Assembly: GCA_021441665.1 (NCBI GenBank)
Contig: JAGYYN010029854.1
Coordinates: forward strand, 1 to 24,761
Direction of reading: 5' to 3'
Source of the DNA: Euplotes cf. woodruffi 2 WChen-2021
Taxonomy: Eukaryota > Ciliophora > Spirotrichea > Euplotida > Euplotidae
Length of the DNA stretch: 24,761 nucleotides
A program made the position numbers and the translations under genes. Positions 9,873 to 19,743 of this stretch are shown in pieces (within the stretch, counting starts at the first letter, position 1; each line of letters begins with the position of its first letter). The notes below the pieces were generated by a model. It saw only the letters and a list, made by a program, of their open reading frames with translations. It was not told the DNA's origin and made no database searches.

Positions 9873-10421
9873 ATGGACAAGTCTAGCAAAATCGATCGAG
9901 AGCGGGTGACTCCATTCCTGCTGAGGGTAAGCACACTGCTTCATTTGCTGTAGGTGTATTTTAGTAAGGAAGGAGACTCTGAAATCGACCCGGAAAGACT
10001 GTTCGACTACTGCTCTAAGAAAGAGACCTCTTGATTGACGTATCTTACGCAAGAGTTTCTTGACCGCGAAGATATTAGCAATATGGACTACTTTGATGTC
10101 TACACGTGGCCGGACGCAACTTTTAAAGAACTAAATGAACTGTTTCGCGAAAGACAGATTGACTCTGACCTTGACTTCACCAAGATCTCTAAGATCTATC
10201 ATATTTTTAAAGTCGAATCGAAAGTCAAGAAAAGGGAGTATTCTGGGGCCAAGTACTTTTTGAAAACCTTAAAGGACATCAAGTTTATTCAAGGCGATAT
10301 ATTTGAAATTAAAACGTATAAAGCCAGTGAAAGCAGCGAAACAGCTAATAAGAAGATCGTTGAAAATAATAATGAAAGCAACAATGATAATAAGAGTGAC
10401 TCCAACTCAAACTATAACTAA
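9873..10421 (+). CDS. SAP18: SAP18 (Sin3-associated polypeptide 18) homologue
   Basis: Two exons, 9873-9926 and 9954-10421, with a 27-nt intron (GTAAGC...TGTAG). The spliced N-terminus gives P-F-L-L-R-V followed by F-S-K-E-G, the SAP18 family signature, and then Y-T-W-P-D-A-T-F-K-E-L matching the family's Y-T-W-M-D-A-T-L-x-E-L. The ubiquitin-like SAP18 fold continues to I-F-E-I-K-T-Y, followed by an Asn/Ser/Asp-rich tail. Length is 173 aa, close to other members. One in-frame TGA (10032) is read as Cys. In animals and plants SAP18 belongs to the Sin3 histone deacetylase complex and, with RNPS1 and Acinus, to the ASAP complex on spliced mRNA; the role here is by homology. TTCAAT/ATTGAA hexamers flank the gene on both sides (9865-9870 and 10426-10431). 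Confidence 0.92.
9927..9953 (+). other. 27-nt intron of SAP18
   Basis: GTAAGC at the 5' end and TGTAG at the 3' end. Without removal a TAG stands in frame; with removal the conserved L-L-R-V-x-F-S-K-E-G is restored. Confidence 0.9.
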
Positions 10422-10625
10422 GTATTTCAATTTTATCATATTTTTGTATTTTTTAATAATAAAAACTTATTTTGGATTAATTTGCTCAATTAAAGCAGAA
10501 ATTTTTAATTGAGATTGTCATATTTTGATTAATGAAAAATAAACATTAAAAATTGAACATAAATTTATGTTTTTATTAAAAATTTGATTTATTTAATCAA
10601 TATTTTTATTGAATAATTATGCAAA

Positions 10626-10631
10626 CTATTA
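10626..10631 (-). other. Tandem stop TAA-TAG after AAG
   Basis: The IQ gene ends AAG-TAA-TAG. AAG-TAA is used elsewhere in the window as a shift site, so a second stop may secure termination. Confidence 0.5.
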
Positions 10632-12044
10632 CTTGACTTTTGATTCATCTTTTTCATCAAACAGGTACAGATGTTGTTTCAATTTATGCTCATAGTCTTC
10701 ATTATCTTTAAGGAATAATTCTTCATCGAGGTCGCCAAGATCTTCTTTTTTAATATCTGACTGACCAGAGGTTGCCAGTTCGCCCCAGTTTGCGACGTAT
10801 TTATCGTAATCAAGGTCTTCACACCACTCAATAAGTGAATTGACTTCTTTATCAAATTCATTTTCATCATATTCTACAAATCTTTGTTCATCGAAAGGAT
10901 TGCTGTACATCTTCTCGATATTAGGGTCTGTTTTCAGTGCGTCATTCTCCTGTATTAATTCAGCATTTTTAGCGTCTTTGTATAGCTTTCTCAGCCACTT
11001 GAGTTTCCGCTTGCGTTTCTCAGCAGCGGTCATCTCCTTTCTCTTCATGAGTTCGTGGTGGAACTTCTTCCTTGCCTTTGCAGTCCTGATCTCAACAGTG
11101 TCGAAAGGAGTGAGGATTTTGTCAGAGATTGGTCTCCAGCCGTTATTTTCGATTCTTTCATACCACCCTTTGCTATTATTTACATCGTGGACTTTATCGA
11201 ATTTAATATCGATGATTTCTTTCTTTTTCTTCGCCTTGATCTTCATGTAGTCTCTTGGAGCAAACGAGCCGATGTCGCACAACGAACCGTGAGTAAATAT
11301 TTTGTAATAGATCAACGGGGGAAACTTCTCGCCTCCAAGTCTAAATCTAATATGGCATTTTGCAGCTTTATCCAAAAGCATTGCTTCTGAAGGATTAATC
11401 GATTTCAGCAACTGAGCTGGATCTCCTTTCTTTTTGAAGTTGATCAGGTCTTTATAGTAATTAAAAATTTTGATGTTGGTAAATGCACGCCATCATCGTT
11501 GAATTCTTTCACATGCTATCTCCTCTCGCGTCTTCTTATGTGACTTCTTCGTCCTTGCAATGTGGCCTCTCCAAGCCCACTGGATTTGGATCGCTGCGAT
11601 GTGGTACATTGCAAATCTGTAGTATTTGAAGAGCCTTCTGGTTAGAGCCATTTTAAAAGTTGCTTGAATTTTAGCAGCTCAGAAGTTTTGGAAGCACCCT
11701 TCTTCACTTTTATGCAAAATATTGTACGCTGAGGTCAAGAACTTCGACCTTAACTTCTGTGAAGGGGTGAAGTGAGCATCCAACTTCGCCTGGTCATCGT
11801 ATTCAGCTCCTTTTCCGTCTCTTCTATGCTTCTTCCTCTTATTTGGATGCAGCTTTAGATAGCTGAGAAACTTTCTAGCGTGAGACTGGATTTTAATGGC
11901 TGCGAGGTGCTGAGCTGCCATCGGGCGTGTCCACGGCTTTCTGATGATCTCTCTTTGCTCTGGCTTTGACTTTTTGAGGAAGTACCTCTCCGTCTTGACT
12001 CCCCTCCTTTTGAAGTAGTCAGGCATCTGTTTCTTATTCTTCAT
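10629..12044 (-). CDS. IQ-motif protein of the C11orf65/MFI type
   Basis: A single open frame of 471 aa from ATG 12044, with two in-frame TGA codons (11672 region and 11509 region) read as Cys. Four IQ-like calmodulin-binding motifs lie at residues ~49-62 (A-I-K-I-Q), ~123-137 (A-A-K-I-Q), ~151-164 (I-Q-I-Q-W-A-W-R-G-H-I-A-R) and ~178-188 (R-I-Q-R-C-W-R). They are followed by a block with S-I-N-P-x-E-A-x-L-L-D, R-F-R-L-G-G, K-F-P-P-x-I-Y-Y-K-I-F-T-H and I-E-N-N-G-W-R-P, which I recognise from vertebrate C11orf65/protein MFI. The human protein has been linked to mitochondrial fission; a cilium or centriole role is also plausible, and function here is inference. The C-terminal ~130 residues are acidic and Lys-rich. 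Tandem stops TAA-TAG close the gene. Confidence 0.82.
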
Positions 12045-12203
12045 TTTATTTAAAAGTATCAATAATTTTTCTAAAAATGCGATGATTGAGGTTGGTCTAG
12101 TTTTATTATTGAACTTGAAGCAGAGTAAATGCCGATTAAAAAGCAAATTTTACAATTAATTACTGAATGGTTCAAAGCTAGTCCTGCTTACTTAAAAGCA
12201 CTT

Positions 12204-13839
12204 CTATCTCAGTGATAGCGAGCCGTCTTTATTAACCTGCATTGGGTCACTAATTTTATTTTCTATCGAGTCGAGTCTATGATTTGCCTTACTGTCATAA
12301 GTTATAATCGCATTTCCTCTTGGAGTACTCGCAGCTATGTTGCTAGCTGAGTTGCTGTCTTTTAAAAGTTGATTTCGAGAGACGCTGTTTAGCTCGCTCT
12401 GGTACTTTAAGTGAGCAACTGAATTTCTATATCTTGCATACCTCTCACCAGCTGTCATCTGTTCTTTGTCAATTTGATATTTTAAGCTCTCGTCATGTTG
12501 TTGGGTAAACCTATCTAAACTGTCTAACGAGTCTCTTCCTATATTTGGTGGCAGGTTCACTTGGCTCTTAAAATTTATAATTTTATGTGCTCGCTGGGAA
12601 ATTAGAGGAGTCTCGATATTTGGGTTGTCACTGTACCGATGGAATATTACATCTTTGATATCAGGCTTTATTTTCTCAATTGTTGGAAACACCATCGGCC
12701 CAGATTCTTTATTTAGCTTATGAAAGTCCTTCTTTTGAAGATCAGTGAAGTGTTTATTTATTTGTAAACTTATCTCTTTGGTTCGTAATCGTAAAGTTAT
12801 TGACATATCTATTTCCTGCTAAACGGATAGACCTTTTTGTCCAAAAATTTCAGTGGTTTTGGCTGCGTCCCCGGGATGTCGTCATTACTTCAAATACCTC
12901 TTGGTGTCTTTTCGAATATACAGTCGCTTTGGCTCTTCAACCTGGGCTTTATCAACTATGATCCTTCTTCTTTTATTTAGAAGCATTGGTCTGTAAAATT
13001 AAGCGAATTATATTCATAAATATTAAGTAAAAATAAAGATAAATGTGCTCATTTGAGTTTTTATTAATAAATCAAAACTGATTAAGCTAAAACTCAAAAT
13101 AGAAAAATTAAATCTTTGAATGATTAATACTGCGACATCTTTGCTAACAAGAGAGTAATTGACTCTTGTATTTGGTATGGGCCTCGGCTTTGTTCCTTCG
13201 ATATCTGAAGTGTCGAGTTTCGAATGTAACAGAGAACTCGGCTTATTTGCTCCCTAAAACACCGTCTAAAGTGTTATTCAGTCTTCTCGATATCCGCGAT
13301 GTGTACTTTGGAGCTAAATAATTTGTATAAAAATAGAAGTTAATTTTACAGCGAAAGTATTGTAAAAAATATTTCTAATCAACTGAAATTTATTATACAA
13401 GCTTTACAATCATGAAATTTCATAATTAGTTGACTTTTACTTTTTATTTTGATATTTTAAAATTATTTTGTATGATATATGATAAATTAGAAAATTTCGC
13501 CTTAACGAATTTATTACAATTTTGAAAATATTCTTGTTTATTCTTAAATATTATTCACCTATCTTAAAAAACACTAAACAACCAAAGTAAATATATTTAA
13601 TTTTTGATTTATTAAGTTAATACTCTGTGCTATGTAAATTATTAGAAATTTAAAATTGATGAATAAATTTCATTCGGTAAATAATTCATTCGCATACCAT
13701 TATTAATTTGTTCTTTCAAATCGCTATAAGTCAAGCTGAGTCTTCAAATAAATTCTTACGTGTTTTTATACGGTTGGATGATCCCTGCAAATCCTCTGTG
13801 TTCGCTTGAATGTTGTTGTCTGCTGTTTACTTTCTTCAT
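12204..13839 (-). CDS. Repeat protein with D-I-x-G-T-x-P-x-P units; four frameshift sites, three introns
   Basis: Exons 13839-13760, 13735-13698, 13313-13131 and 12990-12204; introns of 24, 384 and 140 nt start GTAAGA, GTATGC and GTATTA and end CAG, TAG and CAG. Shifts are needed at AAA-TAA-G (13245, +1), AAA-TAA-A (12975, +1), AAG-TAA-T (12887, +1) and AAA-TAG-A (12811, +2). The total is then exactly 361 codons including the stop. Two units, S-D-I-E-G-T-K-P-R-P ... Y-S-L-V-S-K-D-V and D-D-I-P-G-T-Q-P-K-P ... Y-P-F-S-R-K-D-M, show the same spacing although they lie on different exons and across different shift sites, which supports the reconstruction. Similar D-I-x-G-x-x-P motifs occur in proteins of ciliated protists, so a cilium or cytoskeleton role is possible but unproven. 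The last 200 codons are one uninterrupted frame. Confidence 0.65.
12809..12814 (-). other. +2 frameshift site AAA-TAG-A
   Basis: Joins Y-P-F-S-R-K to D-M-S-I-T-L, completing the second repeat unit in parallel with the first. Confidence 0.65.
12885..12890 (-). other. +1 frameshift site AAG-TAA-T
   Basis: Joins K-R-Y-L-K to N-D-D-I-P-G-T, the second repeat unit. Confidence 0.7.
12973..12978 (-). other. +1 frameshift site AAA-TAA-A
   Basis: Canonical slippery site six codons into exon 4 coding; joins T-N-A-S-K to K-R-R-R-I-I-V-D. It makes the exon phase agree with the donor at 13130. Confidence 0.6.
13243..13248 (-). other. +1 frameshift site AAA-TAA-G
   Basis: Joins L-G-S-K to K-P-S-S-L-L ahead of the first repeat unit. 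Confidence 0.65.
13736..13759 (-). other. 24-nt intron
   Basis: GTAAGA...CTCAG. Flanking phases agree, and the next exon has 12 codons before the GTATGC donor. Confidence 0.55.
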
Positions 13840-13952
13840 CTTTTTCAATTATAAATAAATTAATGATTTGCTGCAGTAATATTGAAATGCCCTGCTTAGC
13901 TATTGTAAGCAAATCTACAGATTTTTAGCATTGGTCTCTTTCACAAGAAAGC

Positions 13953-15048
13953 TTATATTGGAATGTGGTTGTTTAGGGATTCACTAAGGTACTGGTACTT
14001 AATGAACTTTAAGTAGTCCTTCACTTTTGCAGACTTCATCAACTTGTTTATCAGCAGAGGCTTGTCAAGTTTTTCAACCTTTCCGTCGATTACTAATCCC
14101 TTACGATTAGTAGCCTATAGTTCAGCCTTGATAAAATTTATGTGGAAATGAGCGAATAAAAATTTACTTACGCTTCTTATTGTACTTGACATTGGGCTGT
14201 TTTCATAAGAAATGCTGTAGCTTCCTGATCGTTGTTTGTATAGCTCTCGCTTGTCACCTTTGCATTTTAAAAACCATTCTTCGTCTTGCATATCTCTTGA
14301 GGAAACTGGTATAACAGTTTTATTGTGATTGGTATTTTCAATGCTGTTAGTTTTCCCATTTCTTTTTTCAGTTAAATAAAGAGGAGAGTACTTCTTTAAG
14401 TTCAAGTACTCTTGATTGCTCCCAAAGTCTCCAAAAGGAATCGGTGGATAGCAAGCAGATATATAGTTCGAATGTTCTGGGACTCCTTTTACAACTTGGT
14501 ATTCATTAAGCCTGTCTGTGTCACAAAACCCTGAGTCTTTAGTCTTCATTTTTCTTCCGCTGTTTTGGAAACCGATTCGTTCTTTAAACTGTCCTTGGTA
14601 CGCAGTTTTGAAGTAGTTGGACTTAAGCTTTTCGTTAGCGATCGATTTGTACTGTTTATATCTCTTTGTCATATGGTCGCGAGTGCTTGGCGGATCACCA
14701 TGGTGGAGGAATGGGTATTTCCAGCCAGACGGCTGCCATCTGCACGGCCTCATATACAGATGTTTATCTTGCACCATATTCTTGTTCAATGTAAAGTTCT
14801 CATTAAGTCTTCGATCCATCGTGTTACTTTAAATGCGAAATTCGTTTAAACTCTTCACTATCCGTTTCAGGCGAATGATGAGTCGCCTTGATGGTTGCAT
14901 CAAGCATAACTCGGTCATTCTGCGTGATCTTTGGTGCGAAGTTCTCCATCTGTCTGCGCTTTCGCTTCAGCTCCTCTGTGATGTGAGTTTTCATAAAAGA
15001 TCTGTCGAAGTTTGTTGTCTCCTTACTCAATGTAATTCCAGTACTCAT
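13953..15048 (-). CDS. Unrecognised basic protein, one frameshift site, one intron
   Basis: Exons 15048-14172 and 14114-13953; the intron is 57 nt (GTAAGT...CTATAG, phase 0). The frame from ATG 15048 (or the in-frame ATG at 15150) ends I-S-H-L-K at TAA (14826-14824). A +1 shift enters a frame open for about 215 codons beginning N-T-M-D-R-R-L. The protein is about 345 aa with a basic N-terminal helix (E-E-L-K-R-K-R-R-Q-M), then a Trp/Pro/Tyr-rich stretch (C-R-W-Q-P-S-G-W-K-Y-P-F-L) and a C-terminal helix ending L-N-N-H-I-P-I. I recognise no family. Start choice rests on the A-rich context before 15048. The intron and the long frame are well supported; the join is supported by open frames abutting on both sides. 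Confidence 0.68.
14824..14829 (-). other. +1 frameshift site AAG-TAA-C
   Basis: Two long frames of about 75 and 235 codons meet exactly at this stop and are joined by skipping the T. Confidence 0.7.
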
Positions 15049-15314
15049 TTTATTTTTACAATTAATTACAATTATTATGCGAGATAAGCGAGAATTCAAA
15101 ATGCAGTGATTCCTATCTGTTTGATCTGAACTCGGCATTGAAATTGCCATTTTATCAGAAATGCAATTATTTGCCGGTCGATTTATATTTATTTTATTTT
15201 AATAGAAATTGGCCAGATTTTCACATCTAGTTCACTAGTTTAACTCATAACGATTTAATTATATAAGACTTTTGATACGATAATTTTAGAAGGTTAAGTT
15301 AAATATCTCTACTT

Positions 15315-16565
15315 TTAGAGCTTAGATGCGTTCACTTGGTACAAGTTCTCATACAGTGGCTTCACCGAAGTAAACAAGGACTTGAACGCCTCAAGCATGA
15401 GACTTCTCATCTGGGCTTTGAAGTTATCCTGGTCAACATCCTTCTGCTCGAATCAAGCAGACCGCCCGTTAATCAAATAGAAGTGAGTGTAAAGGAAGCT
15501 GTTGGCTGCGTTTCTCATGAACGCCACCATGTTCTTTTTGGTGTACTTTCCAAAAAGATTCTTAACGACAGAGAAGTCGATCCCTTGAGTCATAAATTCG
15601 CTCTTATTGGATCGATCTGAGAATATCACTCACTTGAGCGACTCAAGCAGCATTTCTAGCTCGTTGTTTGTGAGAAGCGAAAGGATCGCACTGAACTCGG
15701 ATTGAATAAACTGAGCGATTATTTGATTGATCTCTCCTGGAGAAATTGTCTTTACTCTCTTTTTGTAGTTAAAAGCTTGCGCGAAAGATTCAAATTTTTC
15801 TTTATAATATTTTCTCATGAGTCTGAATCCTTTTCTTTGAAGGAGATAGTTGAACTCTGTTAGCTTCTTCTTTGAGTTATTGTTGTTATTCATTTTATCG
15901 CTATTTTGGAAGGTATCGCTTGGTGATTCTGGCTGAGGTTGATTAATGCTCATATCGGACATGTTTAATACGGAGTCAACTTCAATATCCGGAATAAAGC
16001 TGAGGTTTAAGTCTAAGAATTTTTCATCTTCGATACATTCAGCTTGGATCATTGGTAATGGATCTTTTTCTAGTTGTTTCTGTAACGTCTCAGCGGGATT
16101 AAATTCGTTAGTATCTCCAAAAGGATCTTCAAAGAACTTAATGCCAGTTTCTTTACTTTTAATCGCTTTTTGTGATGCTTTACTGATTGTATCAAATTCT
16201 TCAATAGTAGAGTGATCAGATCTAAAGTTAAGATCAAAATAGACTGCATCATCAGCTTTGACAAGCATGCCTATTTCTATAAGATACTTCTCAGCATTAT
16301 AGTTTTCTCTGCCTTCCTCGTCATCTGATATACTGTAAGAGTCATTAGTGGGCATGTCAGCCATGAACTCAGAATTTCATTCGCATTCGCATTCCTCAAC
16401 TTGTTGATTAGAGACATTGTTATTATTTTCGAGGGAGTCAAATGAAGGCGATGCTTCGAAGATATAGTCTTTATAAGAGATTTTGTCATCATCGACAAAC
16501 ATCTTAAACGGTCTTTCAGTCTCATAGAGATATGTATCATCCCTACTGACCTTGTATATTGTCAT
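15315..16565 (-). CDS. Unrecognised ciliate-type protein with conserved-looking C-terminal helical domain
   Basis: One uninterrupted frame of 416 aa from ATG 16565 to CTC-TAA at 15315, with three in-frame TGA codons read as Cys, so no intron or shift is needed. The N-terminal ~220 residues are acidic and disordered-looking, with Asp/Glu runs and a short Asn run. From about residue 235 a basic-helical domain begins (R-K-G-F-R-L-M-R-K-Y-Y-K-E-K-F) and continues with E-I-N-Q-I-I-A-Q-F-I-Q-S-E-F and F-S-D-R-S-N-K-S-E-F. This resembles a family of hypothetical proteins I recall from spirotrich ciliates, a memory-based impression. Function unknown. The neighbour on the left is transcribed the same way with a 266-bp gap. 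Confidence 0.8.
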
Positions 16566-16779
16566 TTTGAATATTATATAAAATCATCAACAAATTCATT
16601 CTTTAAATAACGTAAATAAAAACGCTAATCGGGGCTTAATAGGTTTAGTTAATTGAAATTAGGGTCTATATCATTCCTTGTCCTCCTAATTTTACTTCTA
16701 AAAATGCATTGTTTTTTAGTTAATTTACTTACATAGCTGCCCGTTGAATTTTATCATCCTTACGAATGAAGTATGAGCA

Positions 16780-17073
16780 ATGCATCCCCTTGAATACGAG
16801 TTATATATACGAATTCTATCTTCTAATCTGTACGCCTGGTTGACTGTTATTCACCTTGCAGTTCTGCTTAAATCAAGCTGCAAAACTATCTATCCTTTCC
16901 ACCTTGTTCGCATCAAAACAAGCGAGTTTTATTGCGAAATCAAGCCATTCATAAATTTAGTTGTTATTTGTATATTTATCATGGAAACTAAAAGTAATTT
17001 GCAAAGCAAGCTAGCACTATCTTTCACGTTTGCTGTTCAGCTGAAAATCACGCAAATATTTAATTGCAAATAG
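16780..17073 (+). CDS. Possible small hydrophobic protein
   Basis: The ATG at 16780 opens 97 codons to AAA-TAG, and the same frame is open for 20 more codons upstream. It is rich in Leu, Ile, Phe and Cys, with two moderately hydrophobic stretches (A-W-L-T-V-I-H-L-A-V-L-L and I-N-L-V-V-I-C-I-F-I). The complementary strand is full of stops. There is no recognisable family, and its length is only modestly beyond chance for this base composition. Confidence 0.3.
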   Translation: MHPLEYELYIRILSSNLYAWLTVIHLAVLLKSSCKTIYPFHLVRIKTSEFYCEIKPFINLVVICIFIMETKSNLQSKLALSFTFAVQLKITQIFNCK

Positions 17074-18096
17074 GCTGAAATCTCCAAATAGGCGTGAACA
17101 TTAAATTTTGATTGTTTTGGTCGTTTCAGAAATTATAATAATATCTCCTTTTAATAACATAAGAATATTATGACAAGTGGAAATGAATAAAATTATTTCT
17201 TTCCCTCCTATCTGGCTCTATTTCCAGTCATGCTTGATATAATGCGTAGTAGTATTCATTAAAATAGACGACTATGAAATTTATAGTAAAAATGTGCAGA
17301 AATAAAAAATTTTAAATAAAAATGTTCATATGTAGTAAATAATTTTTAACGTTAGATTAACGTATCCTGGTTCTGGTGATTGTACAGCTATATTACTACA
17401 CACAGGCACTTTTTGGATTCGACTCGCAGGCTTGCAAGTATTTTTAAATTTGTAAAACTCGTCAAGTGATAACTACAGATTAACGTGGAAGATGTGAAAT
17501 CTTCTAAATGGTTATTCCTGAGCTCATAAACCTATACCGAAACTTTGAATTATTCATAAATCTGTTATTATATAATCTAATTGTCAGAGATACGAAAGCA
17601 AGCAAATGTTTAGGCTAAAGAAGCGAGATCTCCAACTGTCAGGATTTAATTCACATTAGTCTATGTGAAACTAAATCTGTTTATGTGAGAATGGCCGACA
17701 GTCTCCTCTTTTTCATGGTGTACTTTGTTTGATAAAACAATTTTTAATTATATTTCGCAATATCTTTAAAAACATATAACAATTAGCATAATAATTTTCT
17801 AAGGCTAAGAAATTTGCAGTCGTCTCGTATTTTTAACAAGTTTTGTAGATTATTTATTTCTTTTTAGTTTTAAAAATGGCTGCAAAAAGGTGAAGTCGAA
17901 AACTGTGGTAATGTAAGAATATATTTTAGCGTGACTTAATTTTTTTGTGGATCCCGCAAAAATCTAGCCCTGTTTTAAAGTAAACCATTTGAAGCTCACA
18001 ACAATTTTAACATTAATGGAAAATTTAAAATAAGAAGACTTATTGTAATATTTTATTATATTGGATGAATTTGATTCTTGGGAGCTGCAGCGCAGT

Positions 18097-18117
18097 TTCG
18101 ATTAAGTACTAATCGAA
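18097..18117. repeat. 8-bp perfect hairpin
   Basis: Arms TTCGATTA and TAATCGAA with loop AGTAC, flanked by CGC/GCG that can extend the stem after a small bulge. A further pairing GTTTGC/GCAAAC lies downstream (about 18120 and 18171). Confidence 0.6.
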
Positions 18118-18244
18118 GCGTTTGCCTTTCTCACACATCCTCACTCTAAAACAGAGGCTGGATTGTAGCGCAAACATTCCCAATTATAATGTAATGGAAC
18201 CGAGGACTTATTGGTGAGTCGTGCCTCAGCTCTTCTTAATGGAT

Positions 18245-19150
18245 TTAAAAAGTTGCCTTCAAGCTGCTCAAATTCTGGGCTTGGAACTTCAAATCTTCGA
18301 TGCAGCTGTTTAAATTCTCTTTTTCAGGATTGCAGACCGTTGGTGAGCACTCAACAGTCGAAGGGGTCAACTGCTCGTCCTTCAATTTTGAGTGACAAGG
18401 CTTTGGTATTATTAATGAACTCAAATTGCTTCTTGCCTGCTGCATGTGCGAAGTCTCAGTAATTAACGATGAGATATTAAGTAAGTTAGAATAGAGTAAG
18501 GAGTAGTCTACGTATCCATCGATAATGTCGCACATGCAATACTTTGACGATAGAGTCGAAATCAGGCTTGAGTAGTCAAACCCTAACAATCTGTATTCAA
18601 ATGGAAGATCACTGTAGCTGCTTATTGCATTTAAACCATATACTCCTTGATGATCTAGGTTGCTATATAAAAGATTAGCATTTTACTCAACTCATGCAGG
18701 AATAGATAAACTAAATACAAACAGCAACAGGCTCATTAATGAGTTGTTTGGTAAATTAATGATAGCTTACCTATTAGTCGAAGTTTGACTGACTGTTTGC
18801 TTTGCATGCTTTACAGTTTTAACCGTATCCTTTCTTGAAAACACTCTGTAGCTCTTTTTCTGGTAATTATCGTGGCTCATTCTATGGAGACAGAGCTTTG
18901 CTCTTTGCCTAAAAGCCTCGGTGCAACCATCTACTCCACATACATAAGGAGTTTCATTTGTGTGAATGTATTCGTGTTCTTTTTGGTATTGCTCGAGCGC
19001 AAACTTCTTAGTGCAGAACCTGCAAGCAAATTTTCTTTTCTTCGTGTGAGTAATCGCATGTCTCTTCAAAGCGAATTTGGTACTGTACTCTTTGCTGCAT
19101 CCTGGATGAGATCACACAAAATCTTTGCTGGCCTTTTTGTTTGATTGCAT
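18245..19150 (-). CDS. Three-finger C2H2 zinc-finger protein
   Basis: Exons 19150-18771 and 18662-18245 with a 108-nt intron (GTAAGC...ATATAG, phase 2); 265 aa. Three tandem C2H2 fingers fill residues ~13-85: C-x4-C-x12-H-x3-H, C-x2-C-x12-H-x3-H and C-x4-C-x12-H-x3-H, with a T-H-T-K-K-R-K-F-A-C linker between the first two. The first Cys of finger 1 is encoded by TGA (19114-19112), direct evidence for the euplotid code. The spacing resembles TFIIIA-type DNA- or RNA-binding proteins, so a nuclear nucleic-acid-binding role is likely. The C-terminal exon is Ser/Leu/Cys-rich with no known domain. It is divergent from the downstream kinase across about 590 bp. Confidence 0.87.
19112..19114 (-). 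other. TGA codon encoding a zinc-ligand cysteine
   Basis: D-F-V-[TGA]-S-H-P-G-C: only Cys completes the C2H2 finger at this position. Confidence 0.93.
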
Positions 19151-19743
19151 ATTTAAAGTTTAATGTTAAATTATTATTTATTAGGTTCACTCCTCCTTAA
19201 ATCTAAAACACTTGCAATTATTTATCACAAATCTAAAATTTTGATTTTGGATTTGTTAAAAATTAATAGTAGAAGAGCAAAATGTAATAAGGGTAAATTA
19301 TTTGTATTTTTATTGTTAATTTATTTAATATTTTTATGATTACTTACTTTAATTTAAAATCTAAACAAATTGGTGAAAAAATATGTTTACTTTTATTAAA
19401 TATTTAAAAAAATATTTACGTAGATAAAATAATATTCACAATATAAATATTTTGATCTTATCAAATTAGATAATAATAATTTAGTTTGATATAAAACTAC
19501 TTTTAGATAATTTCTTGTTAGTTAATATTTAATTTTTTAATTTTTGATCAGCCAAATTATATCAAAATAAAGGAAAGAAACTAAAATTAATTTTATTTGA
19601 ATAATAAATAACTAAATTTTCGATTTTTTAATATTTTCGAGAAAAAATTTTGCATTTTTCTCCTACTATTTGAAGAAAAAGCAAACCTGATTATCTAATG
19701 AATATTCAAATAAATATAAAATTAATTTATTAAAAACCAAACT
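19151..19743. other. Divergent intergenic region
   Basis: About 590 bp, roughly 80% A+T, between the starts of the zinc-finger and AGC kinase genes. Many short A/T runs are present, with no distinct element seen. Confidence 0.6.

Larger units (their letters stand above)
16566..18244. other. Long mostly non-coding region
   Basis: About 1.7 kb with only one open frame of note (16780-17073, listed separately). The rest is A+T-rich with stops in all frames. It includes hairpin-forming sequence at 17650-17669 (arms TTCACAT/ATGTGAA) and 18097-18117. A short ATG frame at 17876 (M-A-A-K-R-C-S-R-K-L-W) reaches TAA quickly and cannot be extended convincingly. Confidence 0.5.

Noticed and set aside
17405-17432. 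tRNA-like T-loop string (GGATTCGACTC)
   Set aside because: The flanking bases do not form a T stem, and no acceptor stem, D arm or anticodon arm can be drawn on either strand.
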